From Methylobacterium sp. J-077 (lineage in GTDB: Bacteria; Pseudomonadota; Alphaproteobacteria; Rhizobiales; Beijerinckiaceae), in assembly GCF_022829365.1 (NCBI RefSeq), contig NZ_JAKSYJ010000216.1:62001-126000 (forward strand): 64,000 bases of DNA, written 5' to 3'. The notes beneath the pieces are model-generated. The model was given only the letters and a program-made list of their open reading frames with translations, was not told the origin of the DNA and did not search any database. This document shows positions 53,093-62,800 of this stretch, one piece after another. How positions within the stretch are numbered: the first letter of the stretch is position 1; every line of letters starts with the position of its first letter. The position numbers and the translations under genes were made by a program.

Positions 53093-54949
53093 GTGTCGAA
53101 GCCCATCAGCGATTACGCCCTCATTGGCGATACCCATTCCTGTGCGCTGATCGCCCGGGACGGCTCGATCGACTGGCTGTGCTGGCCGCGCCACGACTCG
53201 CCAGCCCTGTTCCTGAAGCTCCTCGACGACGACAAGGGCGGTGCGTGCAGCCTCGCCTTCGACGGGCTTGAGGGCACGACGCGCCGCTACGTGCCCGATA
53301 CCAACATCCTGGAGACCACCTTCACGACCGCCACCGGGCGCGCCCGGCTGGTCGACGTCATGCCGGTCAACCCGCCGAGCCCGGAGCCCGACGAAGGCCC
53401 GGACGGCGAAGGCGAAAGCCGGCTGATCCGGCTGCTCACCTGCGAGAGCGGGCGGGTCACCGGCCGATACGTGGTGCGCCCGACCTTCGATTACGCCCGC
53501 CGCCCCTGCACACCGATCGTCGAGGGCCGGTCCGTCCTGTTCGAGGCCGGGGATTGCCGCCTGCGCGTCAACGCCTTCCCGGAGCCGAAGCTGGACGGCG
53601 ACGCGGCCGAAATCCGGTTCGATCTCGCCGAAGGCGAGACCGCCTACCTGGTCCTGACCCATGGTGAGGACAACGAAGACGCCTGCATCGACGATTTTGC
53701 CGGTGCCCAAAGCCGCCTGGAATCCACGACCGAATACTGGCGTCGCTGGAGCGACCGCACTTCCTATCGCGGCGCCTATCGGGACGCGGTGATGCGCTCG
53801 GCCCTGTGCCTGAAGCTGCTGACCTATTCGCCCACGGGCGGCATCGTGGCGGCGGCGACCGCCGGGCTGCCGGAGGCGGTGCCCGGTGATCGCAACTACG
53901 ATTACCGCTTCACCTGGATGCGCGACGCCGCCTTCACGGTCACCGCCTTCGTGATGCTCGGCTACGTCCGCGAGGCTTCCGAGTTCTTGCGCTTCCTGCG
54001 CGAGCGGGACGGGTCCTACGGGCAAGACACCAAGCTGATGTACGGCATCAGCGACGACATGCCGTCGGAGGAGGTGCTGGACCATCTCGAAGGCTGGCAC
54101 GGCGTCGGCCCGGTGGTGATCGGCAACCTGGCCGAGGACCAGGATCAGCACGACATCTACGGCGAATTGCTGCGGGCGCTCTGCGTGTTCCTGGAGGCGG
54201 TCGATTACGACCCGCCCGAGAAGGTCAACGACCGCCTGCCCGAGGTGCTGGATCACCTCACCGCCCGGGCGATCCGCCACCGGCACGATGCCGATAACGG
54301 CATCTGGGAATTGCGGACCGGGCCGCGCCAGCAGGTCCACACCAAGGCAATGATCTGGGTGGCGCTGACCGACGCGGCCCGGATCGCCCGCAACATCGAC
54401 GGCGTCCCCGCCGAAAAGATCGCCGCGTGGGAGCGGATCGCCGCCGAGGTCCGGGCGGAATATCTCGAGAGGGGCTGGAGCCCGGAGAAGCAGGCCTTCA
54501 CTGGCGCCTACGAATCGCACCACCTCGACGCGGCCGTGCTGCGCGTGGCCCTGTTCGGGGCGCTCGATCCATCCGACCCGCGCACACGCTCGACTCTGGC
54601 AGCGATCGAGCGGGAACTGGGCGTCGGCGACCTGATCTACCGCTACCGCATGGATGACGGCCTGAAGGGCGACGAGGGCACGTTCACGGCCTGCGCGTTC
54701 TGGCGGGTCGGCTGCCTCGCCCTCGACGGGCGCATCCGGGAGGCAAAGGCCGTGTTCGAGCGCCTGCTCGCGCGCGGCAACGATGTTGGCCTGTTCGCCG
54801 AGGAGATCGACGCGGCCACCGGCGAGCAGCGCGGGAACATGCCCCAGGGTTTCTCGCACATGGCGCTGATCAACGCGGCCCTGCGGCTGGAGGACAGCAT
54901 CGAGCGGTTCGGCCTGGTCGACCCGATCGAGCAGCGAGCGGCGGAGTAG
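53093..54949 (+). CDS. Glycoside hydrolase family 15 protein (glucoamylase/trehalase-like)
   Basis: 618 residues. An N-terminal beta-sandwich domain (about 1-250, ISDYALIGDTHSCALIARDGS) is followed by an (alpha/alpha)6 barrel. NYDYRFTWMRDAAFT and KGDEGTFTACAFW carry the conserved Asp/Glu residues of GH15. Bacterial members release glucose from alpha-glucans or cleave trehalose, and cytoplasmic forms may take part in glycogen or trehalose turnover. The start is a GTG at 53093 with GGAAG five bases upstream; an earlier ATG at 52967 would overlap the previous gene. Confidence 0.9.
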   Translation: MSKPISDYALIGDTHSCALIARDGSIDWLCWPRHDSPALFLKLLDDDKGGACSLAFDGLEGTTRRYVPDTNILETTFTTATGRARLVDVMPVNPPSPEPDEGPDGEGESRLIRLLTCESGRVTGRYVVRPTFDYARRPCTPIVEGRSVLFEAGDCRLRVNAFPEPKLDGDAAEIRFDLAEGETAYLVLTHGEDNEDACIDDFAGAQSRLESTTEYWRRWSDRTSYRGAYRDAVMRSALCLKLLTYSPTGGIVAAATAGLPEAVPGDRNYDYRFTWMRDAAFTVTAFVMLGYVREASEFLRFLRERDGSYGQDTKLMYGISDDMPSEEVLDHLEGWHGVGPVVIGNLAEDQDQHDIYGELLRALCVFLEAVDYDPPEKVNDRLPEVLDHLTARAIRHRHDADNGIWELRTGPRQQVHTKAMIWVALTDAARIARNIDGVPAEKIAAWERIAAEVRAEYLERGWSPEKQAFTGAYESHHLDAAVLRVALFGALDPSDPRTRSTLAAIERELGVGDLIYRYRMDDGLKGDEGTFTACAFWRVGCLALDGRIREAKAVFERLLARGNDVGLFAEEIDAATGEQRGNMPQGFSHMALINAALRLEDSIERFGLVDPIEQRAAE

Positions 54950-54970
54950 GCCGCGTCTCAAGGTTCCCCG

Positions 54971-56503
54971 TCAGGCCGCGATCCGGATGGCCTCGTCAGA
55001 CCCGGCATCCGCAGTGTCGCGACTGGCGCGGAACTGATCCAGCAGATCGGCGCCGAGGCCGTCGAGGACCTCCTGCATGGCGGCCTGGACTTCCGGATCC
55101 TCCTCCTTCGGCTCCGTGCGGTACCAGGCCAGGATCTGCTCGGGCAGCGCATCCAGGATCGCCCCGACCGGGTTGGCCAGCTCGGCGTCCGCCTCCGCGA
55201 CGATCGCGGGCTCGACCACCACCGGATCGGGCATCTCGACCGGCGCCACCGCGACGGTTTCGAAGGCGGTCACCGGCTCGGCGAAGGCGGTGCGGCGCTG
55301 GCTTTCCAGGGCGGCCCGCCAGGCGGCATCGGCAGCTGCGGCGTCGCGGCGGGCGGCTTCCCGGGCCATGGCCTCGGCCGCGATAGCACGGGCGGCTTCG
55401 CGGGCCTCGTCGCGGGCAGCCTCGGCCTCGTAGCGGGTCAACAGGGCGACGACCGCGTGCATCTCCGGCGCCGGCAGATCGGTGCAGGCGTCGATGGCGG
55501 ATTCGATCATCCGACGCGACAGGCCGGCGCCGCGCAGGCCGGTCGGCTTGTCGGCGGCCGCCTGCTGGGCTGCGAGGGCAGCCTGCATCGCCGGCAGCAG
55601 CGCCTCCGGCAGCCCGGCCTTCCGATGCAGCTCGGCGAAGGAACGGGGGTCCCGCATGGCGCGGGCGATCCCGACATGATCCTGGCCCGACAGATCGGCC
55701 AGCGCCGCCTGCACGAAGTCGGTCCGGCCGGAGAGCACGGCCCGCAGGATCAGGCCGGCGGTGAGCTGGCGGGTCGTGCGCAGATGGGCCACGAGGCGCG
55801 CCACCCCGGCGGCGCCGGATTGGTCGCAGGCTTCCAGGGCTACGCGCTCGCCCGCCTCGCGGCGCATCCGGTCGCAGCGCTCGGTGCCGATCCAGCCGCG
55901 CGCGGTAACGAACAGCGACAGCGCCTCGGCCACAGCGAGGCCGATCGCGTAGCGCACCTCCGGCGGCAGGTCGGACCGCCGGAGCAGCGCTTCGCGCAAG
56001 CCCGCTTCTTCGCCGCGGCGCTCGATCATGCGCAGCATCCGACCCGCGGTGATCTTCGCCGTGGGGTTGCCGGCCAGGACCACCAGGGTGTCGAGTTCGC
56101 TGATCTCGGCCAGTGCCCCCGAGACCGCGTGCGAGAGATGATGACGGGCCGCGATCACCGCGCGGGTGGCCTCGTCGCCCAAAGCCGCGGCATCGACCAG
56201 ATCCGCGTCGGTGAGCACCGGCGAGCGGGCCAGGACCAGGCGCGCTACCTCGGGCACGTCGCAGGACAAAGCCACCACCAGGGGCCGGGGCGTCCGCGCG
56301 GAGGCCGCGCAGGTCTCGGCGAGCGCCCGGCGGACCACCGGCGATGGGTCGTCGAGCAGCGACAGCAGCGCGGTCTTGGCCTCCCAGGCCTCATCGGCGG
56401 AGAGGTCGCCGTAGAGGTACGCCCGTGCCAGCGCCGTCGTGGCCTCGGCCCGGCGGCCGGCCGAGGCGTTCTGGGTCCAGGCCAGGAACTCGCGGATGAT
56501 CAT
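54971..56503 (-). CDS. DUF2336 domain protein
   Basis: 510 residues. The N-terminal half is a run of HEAT-like helical repeats (RRALAETCAASA, ARLVLARSPVLTDADLV), typical of DUF2336; the middle is long and helical with an Ala/Glu-rich coiled-coil section near 370-400, followed by acidic linkers. The C-terminus ends with a disordered tail. DUF2336 proteins are widespread in alphaproteobacteria and their role is not known. The last four bases of the upstream transglycosylase overlap its start. Confidence 0.85.
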   Translation of the reverse strand: MIIREFLAWTQNASAGRRAEATTALARAYLYGDLSADEAWEAKTALLSLLDDPSPVVRRALAETCAASARTPRPLVVALSCDVPEVARLVLARSPVLTDADLVDAAALGDEATRAVIAARHHLSHAVSGALAEISELDTLVVLAGNPTAKITAGRMLRMIERRGEEAGLREALLRRSDLPPEVRYAIGLAVAEALSLFVTARGWIGTERCDRMRREAGERVALEACDQSGAAGVARLVAHLRTTRQLTAGLILRAVLSGRTDFVQAALADLSGQDHVGIARAMRDPRSFAELHRKAGLPEALLPAMQAALAAQQAAADKPTGLRGAGLSRRMIESAIDACTDLPAPEMHAVVALLTRYEAEAARDEAREAARAIAAEAMAREAARRDAAAADAAWRAALESQRRTAFAEPVTAFETVAVAPVEMPDPVVVEPAIVAEADAELANPVGAILDALPEQILAWYRTEPKEEDPEVQAAMQEVLDGLGADLLDQFRASRDTADAGSDEAIRIAA

Positions 56504-57618
56504 GGGCCGCTCCGGGGGGCGAACAGGCTGGTCCTGATGCCGGTGGTGGATCCCGCGCCGGCGAGTTCGGCCGGGCGGCGGGGCGGCAGCGGCGGATTGA
56601 CGAGGGCGTGTCCGGCCGGCGTCTGCGCCGGTTCGGCGAGGGCGCCGGTGGTCGCCGGCTCGACGGCGGCGAGGCTGGCCGAGGTTTCGGCGCCCGAGCG
56701 CGGAAAATAGGTCGGCGCGGCGTGCTGGGTCGGCGGCGCTGCGTTGCGGGTCTGCCAGAGGCGCGCGGTCGCGTCGGACGCCGCCCCGCGTGGGTCGGTC
56801 TGGAACAGGCTGCGCAGGTCGGCGGTGCCGCCGAACGCCGTGGCGGTGCTGGCATAGGCCGTGGCCGCCTGCGTCGCCGGGGCGCCGTCCTGGCGCAGGG
56901 CGGTCAGGTCCGTGGCGGCGGCACCCTGCGCGGCGGCCGACAGGCTGGCATAGAGCTCGGCGGCGCTGCGGGGCCGGCCGGCGCGGTCGTAGAACAGCGC
57001 CCGGTTAGCGGCGGCCGCCTCCGGCAGGTCGAGGGCGGCGGCCCGGGCCGGGAAGGCGCGGGCGGTGGAGATCAGCGCGGCCGCGCCCTTGGCCCCCAGG
57101 ACATGGGCCGCGTAGAGGTCGCCCGCGGTCGGGTCGCGCCCGAGGGCTGCAGCCAGCGCGTCGGAATTCTGCTGGGTCAGGGCGCCGGCCAGCGTCGCGG
57201 AGATCTTGGGATCGCGCCGCAGGTCGAGGATCGCCTGGCGCTGGTCGGCGTCCGGGACCGCGTAGGTGCCGTCCGGCTGCCGGGTGATCGCGTCCGCCTG
57301 CGCCTGGAGGCCGAGCTTCGGCCCGGCATTCTTCATCACCCCGAGCCAGGTCTGCTCGATGAACTGGAACAGGCCGGTGGCCGACGAGGTCCCGGCTTTG
57401 GCCGCGGGGTCGAGGGCGGATTCCCGCCGGGCCGTGGCCAGGAGGTAATCGAAGCCGACGCCGGTCGCCATTGCGCCGTCGCGGATCGCCTGGACAACCG
57501 GTCCGGAGGCGGCCGCGCCCGTCGCCGCCCGCGGCGCTTGTGCGGGCGGGCTGCTCTCCGGTGGGCTGGACGGCGTGGTGAACAGGAACATCCGGGCGCG
57601 CACGGGGTCTGAGGACAC
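56500..57618 (-). CDS. Lytic transglycosylase (SLT) domain protein
   Basis: 372 residues. A short disordered N-terminus is followed by an SLT lysozyme-like fold: the catalytic Glu66 is in ATARRESALDP and the downstream ATGLFQFIEQTWL is the family's second motif. The remaining 200 residues are low complexity and Ala/Thr/Pro-rich. No classic signal peptide is visible, which is unusual for a periplasmic peptidoglycan cutter; it may use another route or a flagellar-type export. The start chosen is the GTG at 57618, with an ATG at 57591 as alternative. It overlaps the DUF2336 gene. Confidence 0.8.
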   Translation of the reverse strand: MSSDPVRARMFLFTTPSSPPESSPPAQAPRAATGAAASGPVVQAIRDGAMATGVGFDYLLATARRESALDPAAKAGTSSATGLFQFIEQTWLGVMKNAGPKLGLQAQADAITRQPDGTYAVPDADQRQAILDLRRDPKISATLAGALTQQNSDALAAALGRDPTAGDLYAAHVLGAKGAAALISTARAFPARAAALDLPEAAAANRALFYDRAGRPRSAAELYASLSAAAQGAAATDLTALRQDGAPATQAATAYASTATAFGGTADLRSLFQTDPRGAASDATARLWQTRNAAPPTQHAAPTYFPRSGAETSASLAAVEPATTGALAEPAQTPAGHALVNPPLPPRRPAELAGAGSTTGIRTSLFAPRSGP

Positions 57619-57681
57619 CGTGAACCTGCGCTGCTTATGGTAAACAAGTCCTCAATCGAAGCTGCGCTGCGATATCGGGTT

Positions 57682-58311
57682 TCAGGATCCGGTGAACTCG
57701 GCCGCGCCCTTCGGCCGGCGCATCTGAAAGCGGGTGTCGGCCGTGGCGCGGAAATAGTCGAAATAGCCGCCGCGCAGGATCGGGTGCATCGCCGCCGTGT
57801 CGACCATGCCGTCCGATACAAACCGTTCATCGACGTAGATCGACACGACCTGCCCGATCACCAGGAAGTTCTCGGCGTCCCCCCCGCCGAGGGGAACCAG
57901 CGGGACGGTCTGCAGCCATCGGCATTCGAGGGCGGCGGGCGAGGCCGCCACCCGGGGCGGGCGCACCTTCTGCGAGGGGGCGGTCTCCAGCTTCGCGAAG
58001 GCGAATTCGCTCTCGCCCCGCGGCAGCGGCGCCGAGGAATCGTTCATCCCGTCGCGCAGGTCCCAGGTCGCCAGGCTGCAGACGAACTCCGCGCCCTCCT
58101 CCGCGAAGGTCATGGCGTCCTTCCGGCCCGAGGACGAGAACGCCACCATGTTGTCCGCCACCGCATTGAAGAACGAGTACGGTGCGAGGTTGAGCTTGCC
58201 GTCCCGGCTCATGGCGCTGATCCAGCCGATCGGCCGCGGCGCGACGATCGCCTTCAGCGGGTTGTGCGGCAGGGCGCGCGCCTCGCGCGGGGCTTCGAGA
58301 TCGTAATGCAC
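57682..58311 (-). CDS. Flavin reductase family protein
   Basis: 209 residues with the FMN-binding split-barrel fold: IVAPRPIGWISAMSRDG and NLAPYSFFNAVADNM are the conserved family stretches. These proteins bind FMN and reduce flavin or catalyse partner oxygenase reactions. The start is a GTG at 58311 with AAGG at good spacing. The neighbouring nitroreductase is 27 bases upstream in the same direction, so the two flavoenzymes may be co-expressed. The partner substrate is unknown. Confidence 0.87.
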   Translation of the reverse strand: MHYDLEAPREARALPHNPLKAIVAPRPIGWISAMSRDGKLNLAPYSFFNAVADNMVAFSSSGRKDAMTFAEEGAEFVCSLATWDLRDGMNDSSAPLPRGESEFAFAKLETAPSQKVRPPRVAASPAALECRWLQTVPLVPLGGGDAENFLVIGQVVSIYVDERFVSDGMVDTAAMHPILRGGYFDYFRATADTRFQMRRPKGAAEFTGS

Positions 58312-58338
58312 GGGTGCGCCTTCTGAGACCAGTCGCAA

Positions 58339-58902
58339 TCAGAGATAGGTCACGATCTCGGAAAGACTCGGCCGCGGGCGGTCGGACGGCACCTCGCGCG
58401 CCCGGCCGATATGCACGAACCCGGCGAGCTTTTCGGACGGTGCGAGGCCCAACGCATCCAGCACGCGGCGGTCGTACGCGTACCATTCCGTCAGCCACGA
58501 GGTGGCGAAGCCGGAGGCATTGGCCGCGACCACGAGGTTCATCGTGGCTGCACCGACCGAGAGCAACTGCTCCCATTCAGGAATCTTGATGTGCGGGCCG
58601 GTGCGGGAGACGACCGCGACGGTGAGCGGCGCGTGCAACAGGCGGCCGCGTTCCTGGGCAAGCCGCTCGGGGGTCGCGTCGGGATTGTCGGCCAAGAATG
58701 TCGTTGCGATGGTCTCGCCGACCCGCTCCCGGGCCGCCTCAGCGATGACGATGAACCGCCAGGGCGCCAGCTTGCCGTGGTCGGGCACCCGGGAGGCGAC
58801 GGTCAGGATGGTCTCGAGCTGGGCGCGGTCCGGCCCCGGGCCGTCGAGCAGCAGGGGCGGCACCGAGCGGCGCGTTGTCAGAAGGTCGAGGGTGGCGTTC
58901 AT
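58339..58902 (-). CDS. Nitroreductase family protein
   Basis: 187 residues. RRSVPPLLLDGPGP near the N-terminus is the flavin-phosphate contact; GAATMNLVVAANASGF and TSWLTEWYAY follow, and AGFVHIGRARE ends the fold. Nitroreductase-like flavoproteins use NAD(P)H to reduce nitro groups, quinones or similar. The ATG at 58902 is preferred over a much longer frame upstream that has no protein-like sequence. It lies just before the flavin reductase gene. Confidence 0.9.
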   Translation of the reverse strand: MNATLDLLTTRRSVPPLLLDGPGPDRAQLETILTVASRVPDHGKLAPWRFIVIAEAARERVGETIATTFLADNPDATPERLAQERGRLLHAPLTVAVVSRTGPHIKIPEWEQLLSVGAATMNLVVAANASGFATSWLTEWYAYDRRVLDALGLAPSEKLAGFVHIGRAREVPSDRPRPSLSEIVTYL

Positions 58903-59037
58903 GCGTCCTGTCCCGCTGGGTGATCGGGACCCGGATGTGGCATGCAGAGCGCGGCGGTGGAAGAGCGTGCGGCCTTGCCGCCGCCATGGTCCGGAGGCAC
59001 AGGCGGCCCCGGATACGGCTTGATGAGGATTCGACCG

Positions 59038-59964
59038 ATGCGCGCGAAGCGTGCCGCGATGGCGGTGGCAATTCTCCTGCCGGCCCATCTCGTGCCGGCG
59101 AACGCGCGCGCGCAGCAGGGCGTGTTCCAGAACCGCCTCGGCGATCCCCTGCCCTCCCCGTCGATCACCAGCCCGAGCTTGCCGCCCAGCATGCCGCCCG
59201 CCGAGCCGGAGGCGCAGCTGTCGCTGTCAGCGCTCCTGTCCGGGGCGGGCGTGCCCCTGCGCCAGGGTCTCGCCTGGCGGATCTACGAGGATCGCGGCGA
59301 CGGCACCCGGCCATCGATCGTCGGCCGCTCCACCGAGGCCGAGCCGAACTTCACCCTCCCCCCTGGCGCCTACGTGGCGACCGTGACCTACGGCTTCGCC
59401 AGCGCCTCGAAGCGGATCGTGATGGGCGGCCAGCCAGCCACCGACACCCTCCGGGTCGCGGCCGGCGCCTTGAAGCTCGCGGGCGCGGTCGGCGACCAGA
59501 AGATTCCGCCGGCGCAGGTCTCGTTCTCGGTGTTCGTGCCGGTGGGGACCAATTCCGAGGGCCGGCTGGTGCGCTCCGGGATCAAGGCCGGGGAGCTCCT
59601 GCGGCTTCCCGAGGGCACCTATCACGTGGTCTCCACCTACGGTGAGTCCAACGCGATCCAACGCGCGGACCTGCGCGTCGAGAACGGCAAGATCACGGAG
59701 GCGACACTCAACCACCGCGCCGCCACCGTCACGCTCAAGCTGGTGGCGGCGCCCGGGGCCGAGGCCTATGCCGGCACCGCCTTCTCGGTTTTGACGCCCG
59801 GCGGCGATACGATCCGCGAGGCGATCGGCGCCTTTCCGCAGGTAACCCTGGCCGAGGGCGACTACGTGCTGATCGCCCGCCATGACGGGCAGGTCTATAC
59901 CCGAGAGTTCAAGGTCGAGAGCGGTCTCGACCGGGATATCGAGGTGGTGGCCAAGGCCGGTTGA
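59038..59964 (+). CDS. Secreted beta-repeat protein of unknown function
   Basis: 308 residues with an N-terminal signal peptide (MRAKRAAMAVAILL...ARA). The rest contains repeated beta-sandwich-like units, each with a GxYxVxxTYGxxxA or YxLxxRxxGQxYxREF pattern, at about residues 110-145, 180-225 and 270-305. The organisation suggests a periplasmic protein with tandem carboxypeptidase-regulatory-like or Ig-like modules. No enzymatic residues are obvious. The ATG at 59038 has GAGG nine bases upstream. Convergent with the EamA gene. Confidence 0.65.
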   Translation: MRAKRAAMAVAILLPAHLVPANARAQQGVFQNRLGDPLPSPSITSPSLPPSMPPAEPEAQLSLSALLSGAGVPLRQGLAWRIYEDRGDGTRPSIVGRSTEAEPNFTLPPGAYVATVTYGFASASKRIVMGGQPATDTLRVAAGALKLAGAVGDQKIPPAQVSFSVFVPVGTNSEGRLVRSGIKAGELLRLPEGTYHVVSTYGESNAIQRADLRVENGKITEATLNHRAATVTLKLVAAPGAEAYAGTAFSVLTPGGDTIREAIGAFPQVTLAEGDYVLIARHDGQVYTREFKVESGLDRDIEVVAKAG

Positions 59965-59973
59965 TCGCGCGCC

Positions 59974-60924
59974 TCAGGCGAGGCGCCGCGCCAGGGCCAC
60001 GCAGGCGGCGACCAGGACGGCCGCGGCGATCATCGCGGGCTCGATCCGCTCGCCGAGCACCAGGGCGGCGACCCCGAGCCCCAGGAACGGCTGCAGCAAC
60101 TGGAGCTGCCCGATAGCCGCGATGCCGCCCCGAGCCAGCGCCCGGTACCAGAACACGAAGCCGATCAGCATGCTGAACAGGGCCACGTAGCCGAGGCCGG
60201 CCCAGGCCGGGAGCGGGATCGCCGCGGGATCGGCCGGCCTCAGGATCAGCGCCAGCGGCAGGGAGAGGGGCAGCGACAGCACGGTCGCCCAGGCGATCAC
60301 CTGCCAGCCGCCGAGGCGCCGCGCCAGGATCCCACCCTCCGCATAGCCCAGCCCGCAGACCAGGATCGCCGCCAGCATGAGGGCGTCGCCCGGTCCCGGC
60401 GGCCCGTCGAGACCGCGGGCGGCGAAGCCCACCGTCACGAGGGCACCGAGCACCGACAGGATCCAGAAGGCCGCGGACGGGCGCTCCCCCGAGCGCAGCG
60501 CTCCGAACAGAGCCGTCGAGAGCGGCAGCAGGCCGACGAAGACGGTCCCGTGCGCAGCACCCACGGTGCGCAGCGCCAACGCTGTCAGGACCGGGAATCC
60601 GACCACGACCCCCCCGGCCACGATCGCGAGCGCGCCGAGATCGCTTCGGCGCGGCCACGCCTCCCGCAGGACGACCAACGCGACCGCCCCGGCGAGCCCG
60701 GCGAGCGCCGCCCGGGCGGCGCTCAGGAACAGCGCGTCCATGCCGGTCAGCGCCAGGCGGGTCGCCGCCAGGGAGGCGCTGAAGATCGCCACGCCGATCA
60801 GCCCGTCGATCCAGGCGCCCGGCTTCGACGTGACGGCTCCCCGCGCCGCGCCGCCCGGCAACACCTCCACGATCTCTCCCTGTTTCACGGTCCATGCCCC
60901 CCGGTCGTCATCCGGCGGTGGCAT
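59974..60924 (-). CDS. EamA/DMT family transporter
   Basis: 316 residues with about ten membrane helices in two EamA repeats; the second repeat starts near residue 170 (ALMLAAILVCGLGYAEGGILARR). The C-terminal GQLQLLQPFLGLGVAALVLGE stretch is the typical second-repeat motif. Such proteins export amino acids or other metabolites across the inner membrane. The start is either the ATG at 60924 or a GTG at 60888. The substrate cannot be predicted. Confidence 0.9.
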   Translation of the reverse strand: MPPPDDDRGAWTVKQGEIVEVLPGGAARGAVTSKPGAWIDGLIGVAIFSASLAATRLALTGMDALFLSAARAALAGLAGAVALVVLREAWPRRSDLGALAIVAGGVVVGFPVLTALALRTVGAAHGTVFVGLLPLSTALFGALRSGERPSAAFWILSVLGALVTVGFAARGLDGPPGPGDALMLAAILVCGLGYAEGGILARRLGGWQVIAWATVLSLPLSLPLALILRPADPAAIPLPAWAGLGYVALFSMLIGFVFWYRALARGGIAAIGQLQLLQPFLGLGVAALVLGERIEPAMIAAAVLVAACVALARRLA

Positions 60925-61159
60925 GCGTCCAGCGGCCGCTTGCCGCCAGGGACGGTTCGGGCGCGGTCCGGCTGAACTGTCCCAGGCCTCGACCAGTACG
61001 ATCGCCCCGGGTCCTCATGTCGCGCGAAGACATCGCGCTGCCCACCCGTGGGAGCCGCCCGGTTCCATGTTCCAGGCATTAACATTTCTTTGTGAGGGCG
61101 GAACGATGGGAGCGGGCCGGCACTTTCCAGGCGCCCATTCCGGGCCACTGGAGATCCCG

Positions 61160-61558
61160 ATGCGCCGCCTCGTCCTTGCTACCCTCGCCGCCGCTGCCCT
61201 GGCCGGCCCTGCCCTCGCCGCCAACGACACGCCCCCGACGGTGGCCCCCAAGTTCGAGAGCGTGCCGCAGGACGCGGTGCTGAGCTACAACCTGATCGGC
61301 CTCAACATCACCGACGCCGCGAACAACACGGTCGGCGAGATCAAGGACCTCGCGATCGTCCACGAGAAGCTCGTCGGCTACATCGTTTCCGTCGGCGGCT
61401 TCCTCGGCATGGGCGAGCACTACGTCGCGGTCTCGCCGTCGTCCATAGCGCTCGGCTACGATGCCGATGCGAAGAAGTGGAAGGCGATCATCGGCGCCAC
61501 CAAGGATCAACTGAAGTCCGCGCCCGAGTTCAAGTACGACGGCAAGTTCAAGCGCTGA
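61160..61558 (+). CDS. PRC-barrel domain secreted protein
   Basis: 132 residues with a signal peptide (MRRLVLATLAAAALAGPALA) and a PRC-barrel domain: LIGLNITDAANNTVGEIKDLAI and VGGFLGMGEHYVAVSPSSI are the paired beta-hairpins of that fold. PRC-barrel proteins in alphaproteobacteria are often stress-related and bind small or metal ligands. GGAG precedes the ATG at 61160 by six bases. Next to the EamA gene in opposite orientation. Confidence 0.85.
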   Translation: MRRLVLATLAAAALAGPALAANDTPPTVAPKFESVPQDAVLSYNLIGLNITDAANNTVGEIKDLAIVHEKLVGYIVSVGGFLGMGEHYVAVSPSSIALGYDADAKKWKAIIGATKDQLKSAPEFKYDGKFKR

Positions 61559-61786
61559 GCTTCTGGCCAGGGCTGCTGGCGAGCGGCGCTCTGTCTCCGC
61601 CGCAGCCCTGATTCCTCCCGTATGGCCGGCCGTTCGATGCCGGGCGGATCGAGACCAAGCAGCCTCGCTGCTCCGGAGGCTACATCTCGCGGCGGCCGGA
61701 TGCGCGTCCCGAGGCGCGACGACCCGATTCTCATATCCGGGATCATGGCCACGACCCTGTCGCAAACGCCGGTCGCAGAGCGAACT

Positions 61787-62038
61787 TCAGGACGATGTCC
61801 GATCCGCCTGCAGAGCCTCACGCGCGATCCGGCTGACGAGGGCGTCGCGCTTTGCTTGGCGGAGAACGATGCGGGCCGCCGCCCGGGCGTTGGCGGCGCG
61901 TGACGCGGCCTGGGGGCCGCCGTCGCGCAGCGCCCGCCAGGCCAGGGCGCGGAACCATTTGACGTTGGCGAGGGCGGATGCCCGGCGGCTGATCGGCCCA
62001 CCGACATCGAGCGGCTTTTCTACTGTTGCAGCGGCCAT
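61787..62038 (-). CDS. Small basic protein of unknown function
   Basis: 83 residues, Arg- and Ala-rich, mostly helical (SALANVKWFRALAWRALRDG and ANARAAARIVLRQAKRDA). AGGA lies about eight bases upstream of the ATG at 62038; a longer frame to 62086 adds residues without a ribosome-binding site. No domain recognised; perhaps a nucleic-acid-binding protein from its charge. The stretch from 61559 to 61786 holds no other gene I can support. Confidence 0.5.
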   Translation of the reverse strand: MAAATVEKPLDVGGPISRRASALANVKWFRALAWRALRDGGPQAASRAANARAAARIVLRQAKRDALVSRIAREALQADRTSS

Positions 62039-62338
62039 TGTCTTAATCCTGGACTGCATTTCGCCGCTTGTCCGCGGATGAGACAAGAAGTGGCGATCCG
62101 CTTCCGACTCGGCAATAGTGATGCCGGTCGCCGGTTCTTGAAAACGACACGGCGTTCAGCGTTTGACGGTGCGGTGCCGCACGCGGCTCGGTCGCGCGCT
62201 CGCGGCTGCCGATTCGTATCGGTCGGGCGCCCCGGCGCCGGCGGCAGGCCATGTCGCAGGAACGCCCAGCGCGGAACCTTTGCGTCGGCGCGCGGTAGGA
62301 TCGTCGATGAACGACGTGGTCGTATGACGAGGATCCCC

Positions 62339-62800
62339 GTGTCCGATACTTACCCGCGATCGACCGCCAGTATCGCCGGTCATCCCATCCATCCGATGCT
62401 TGTGCCGATCCCGATCGTCTGCTTCGTCGGGACCTTCGTCACCGACATCGCCTATTGGTCGACGGCCAACATGCAGTGGGCCAACTTCTCGGTCTGGCTC
62501 CTGAGCGTCGGGCTGATCGCCTCGGTGTTCGCAGGCATAGCCGGCGCGGTCGACTTTTTCGGGGACCGGAGCATTCGGCGGCTCAAGCCCGCCTGGATCC
62601 ACGCCGGCGGCAACGCGCTGGCACTGATTCTCGCGATCCTCAACGTCTTCGTCCACAGCCGCGACGCCTACACCTCCGTCGTGCCGACGGGCCTGATTCT
62701 CTCGGCGCTGGTGGTCCTGATCCTGGCGGTGACTGGCTGGAACGGCGCGGAGCTGATCCATCGTTACCGCGTCGGCGTTCTGCCGGGAGAGCGCGCATGA
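62339..62800 (+). CDS. DUF2231 family membrane protein
   Basis: 153 residues with four membrane helices. The opening STASIAGHPIHPMLVPIPI is the DUF2231 signature, which may carry His ligands. The GTG at 62339 was chosen because GAGGA lies five bases upstream; an ATG at 62324 would add five residues. The last four bases overlap the start of the sorbosone-dehydrogenase-like gene, so the two are translated together, suggesting a membrane electron-transfer partner for the lipoprotein dehydrogenase. Confidence 0.85.
   Translation: MSDTYPRSTASIAGHPIHPMLVPIPIVCFVGTFVTDIAYWSTANMQWANFSVWLLSVGLIASVFAGIAGAVDFFGDRSIRRLKPAWIHAGGNALALILAILNVFVHSRDAYTSVVPTGLILSALVVLILAVTGWNGAELIHRYRVGVLPGERA

Noticed and set aside
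62273..62300. A GGAAC general-stress (EcfG-type) promoter before the DUF2231 gene
   Set aside because: GGAAC at 62273-62277 is present, but no CGTT lies at the needed spacing.
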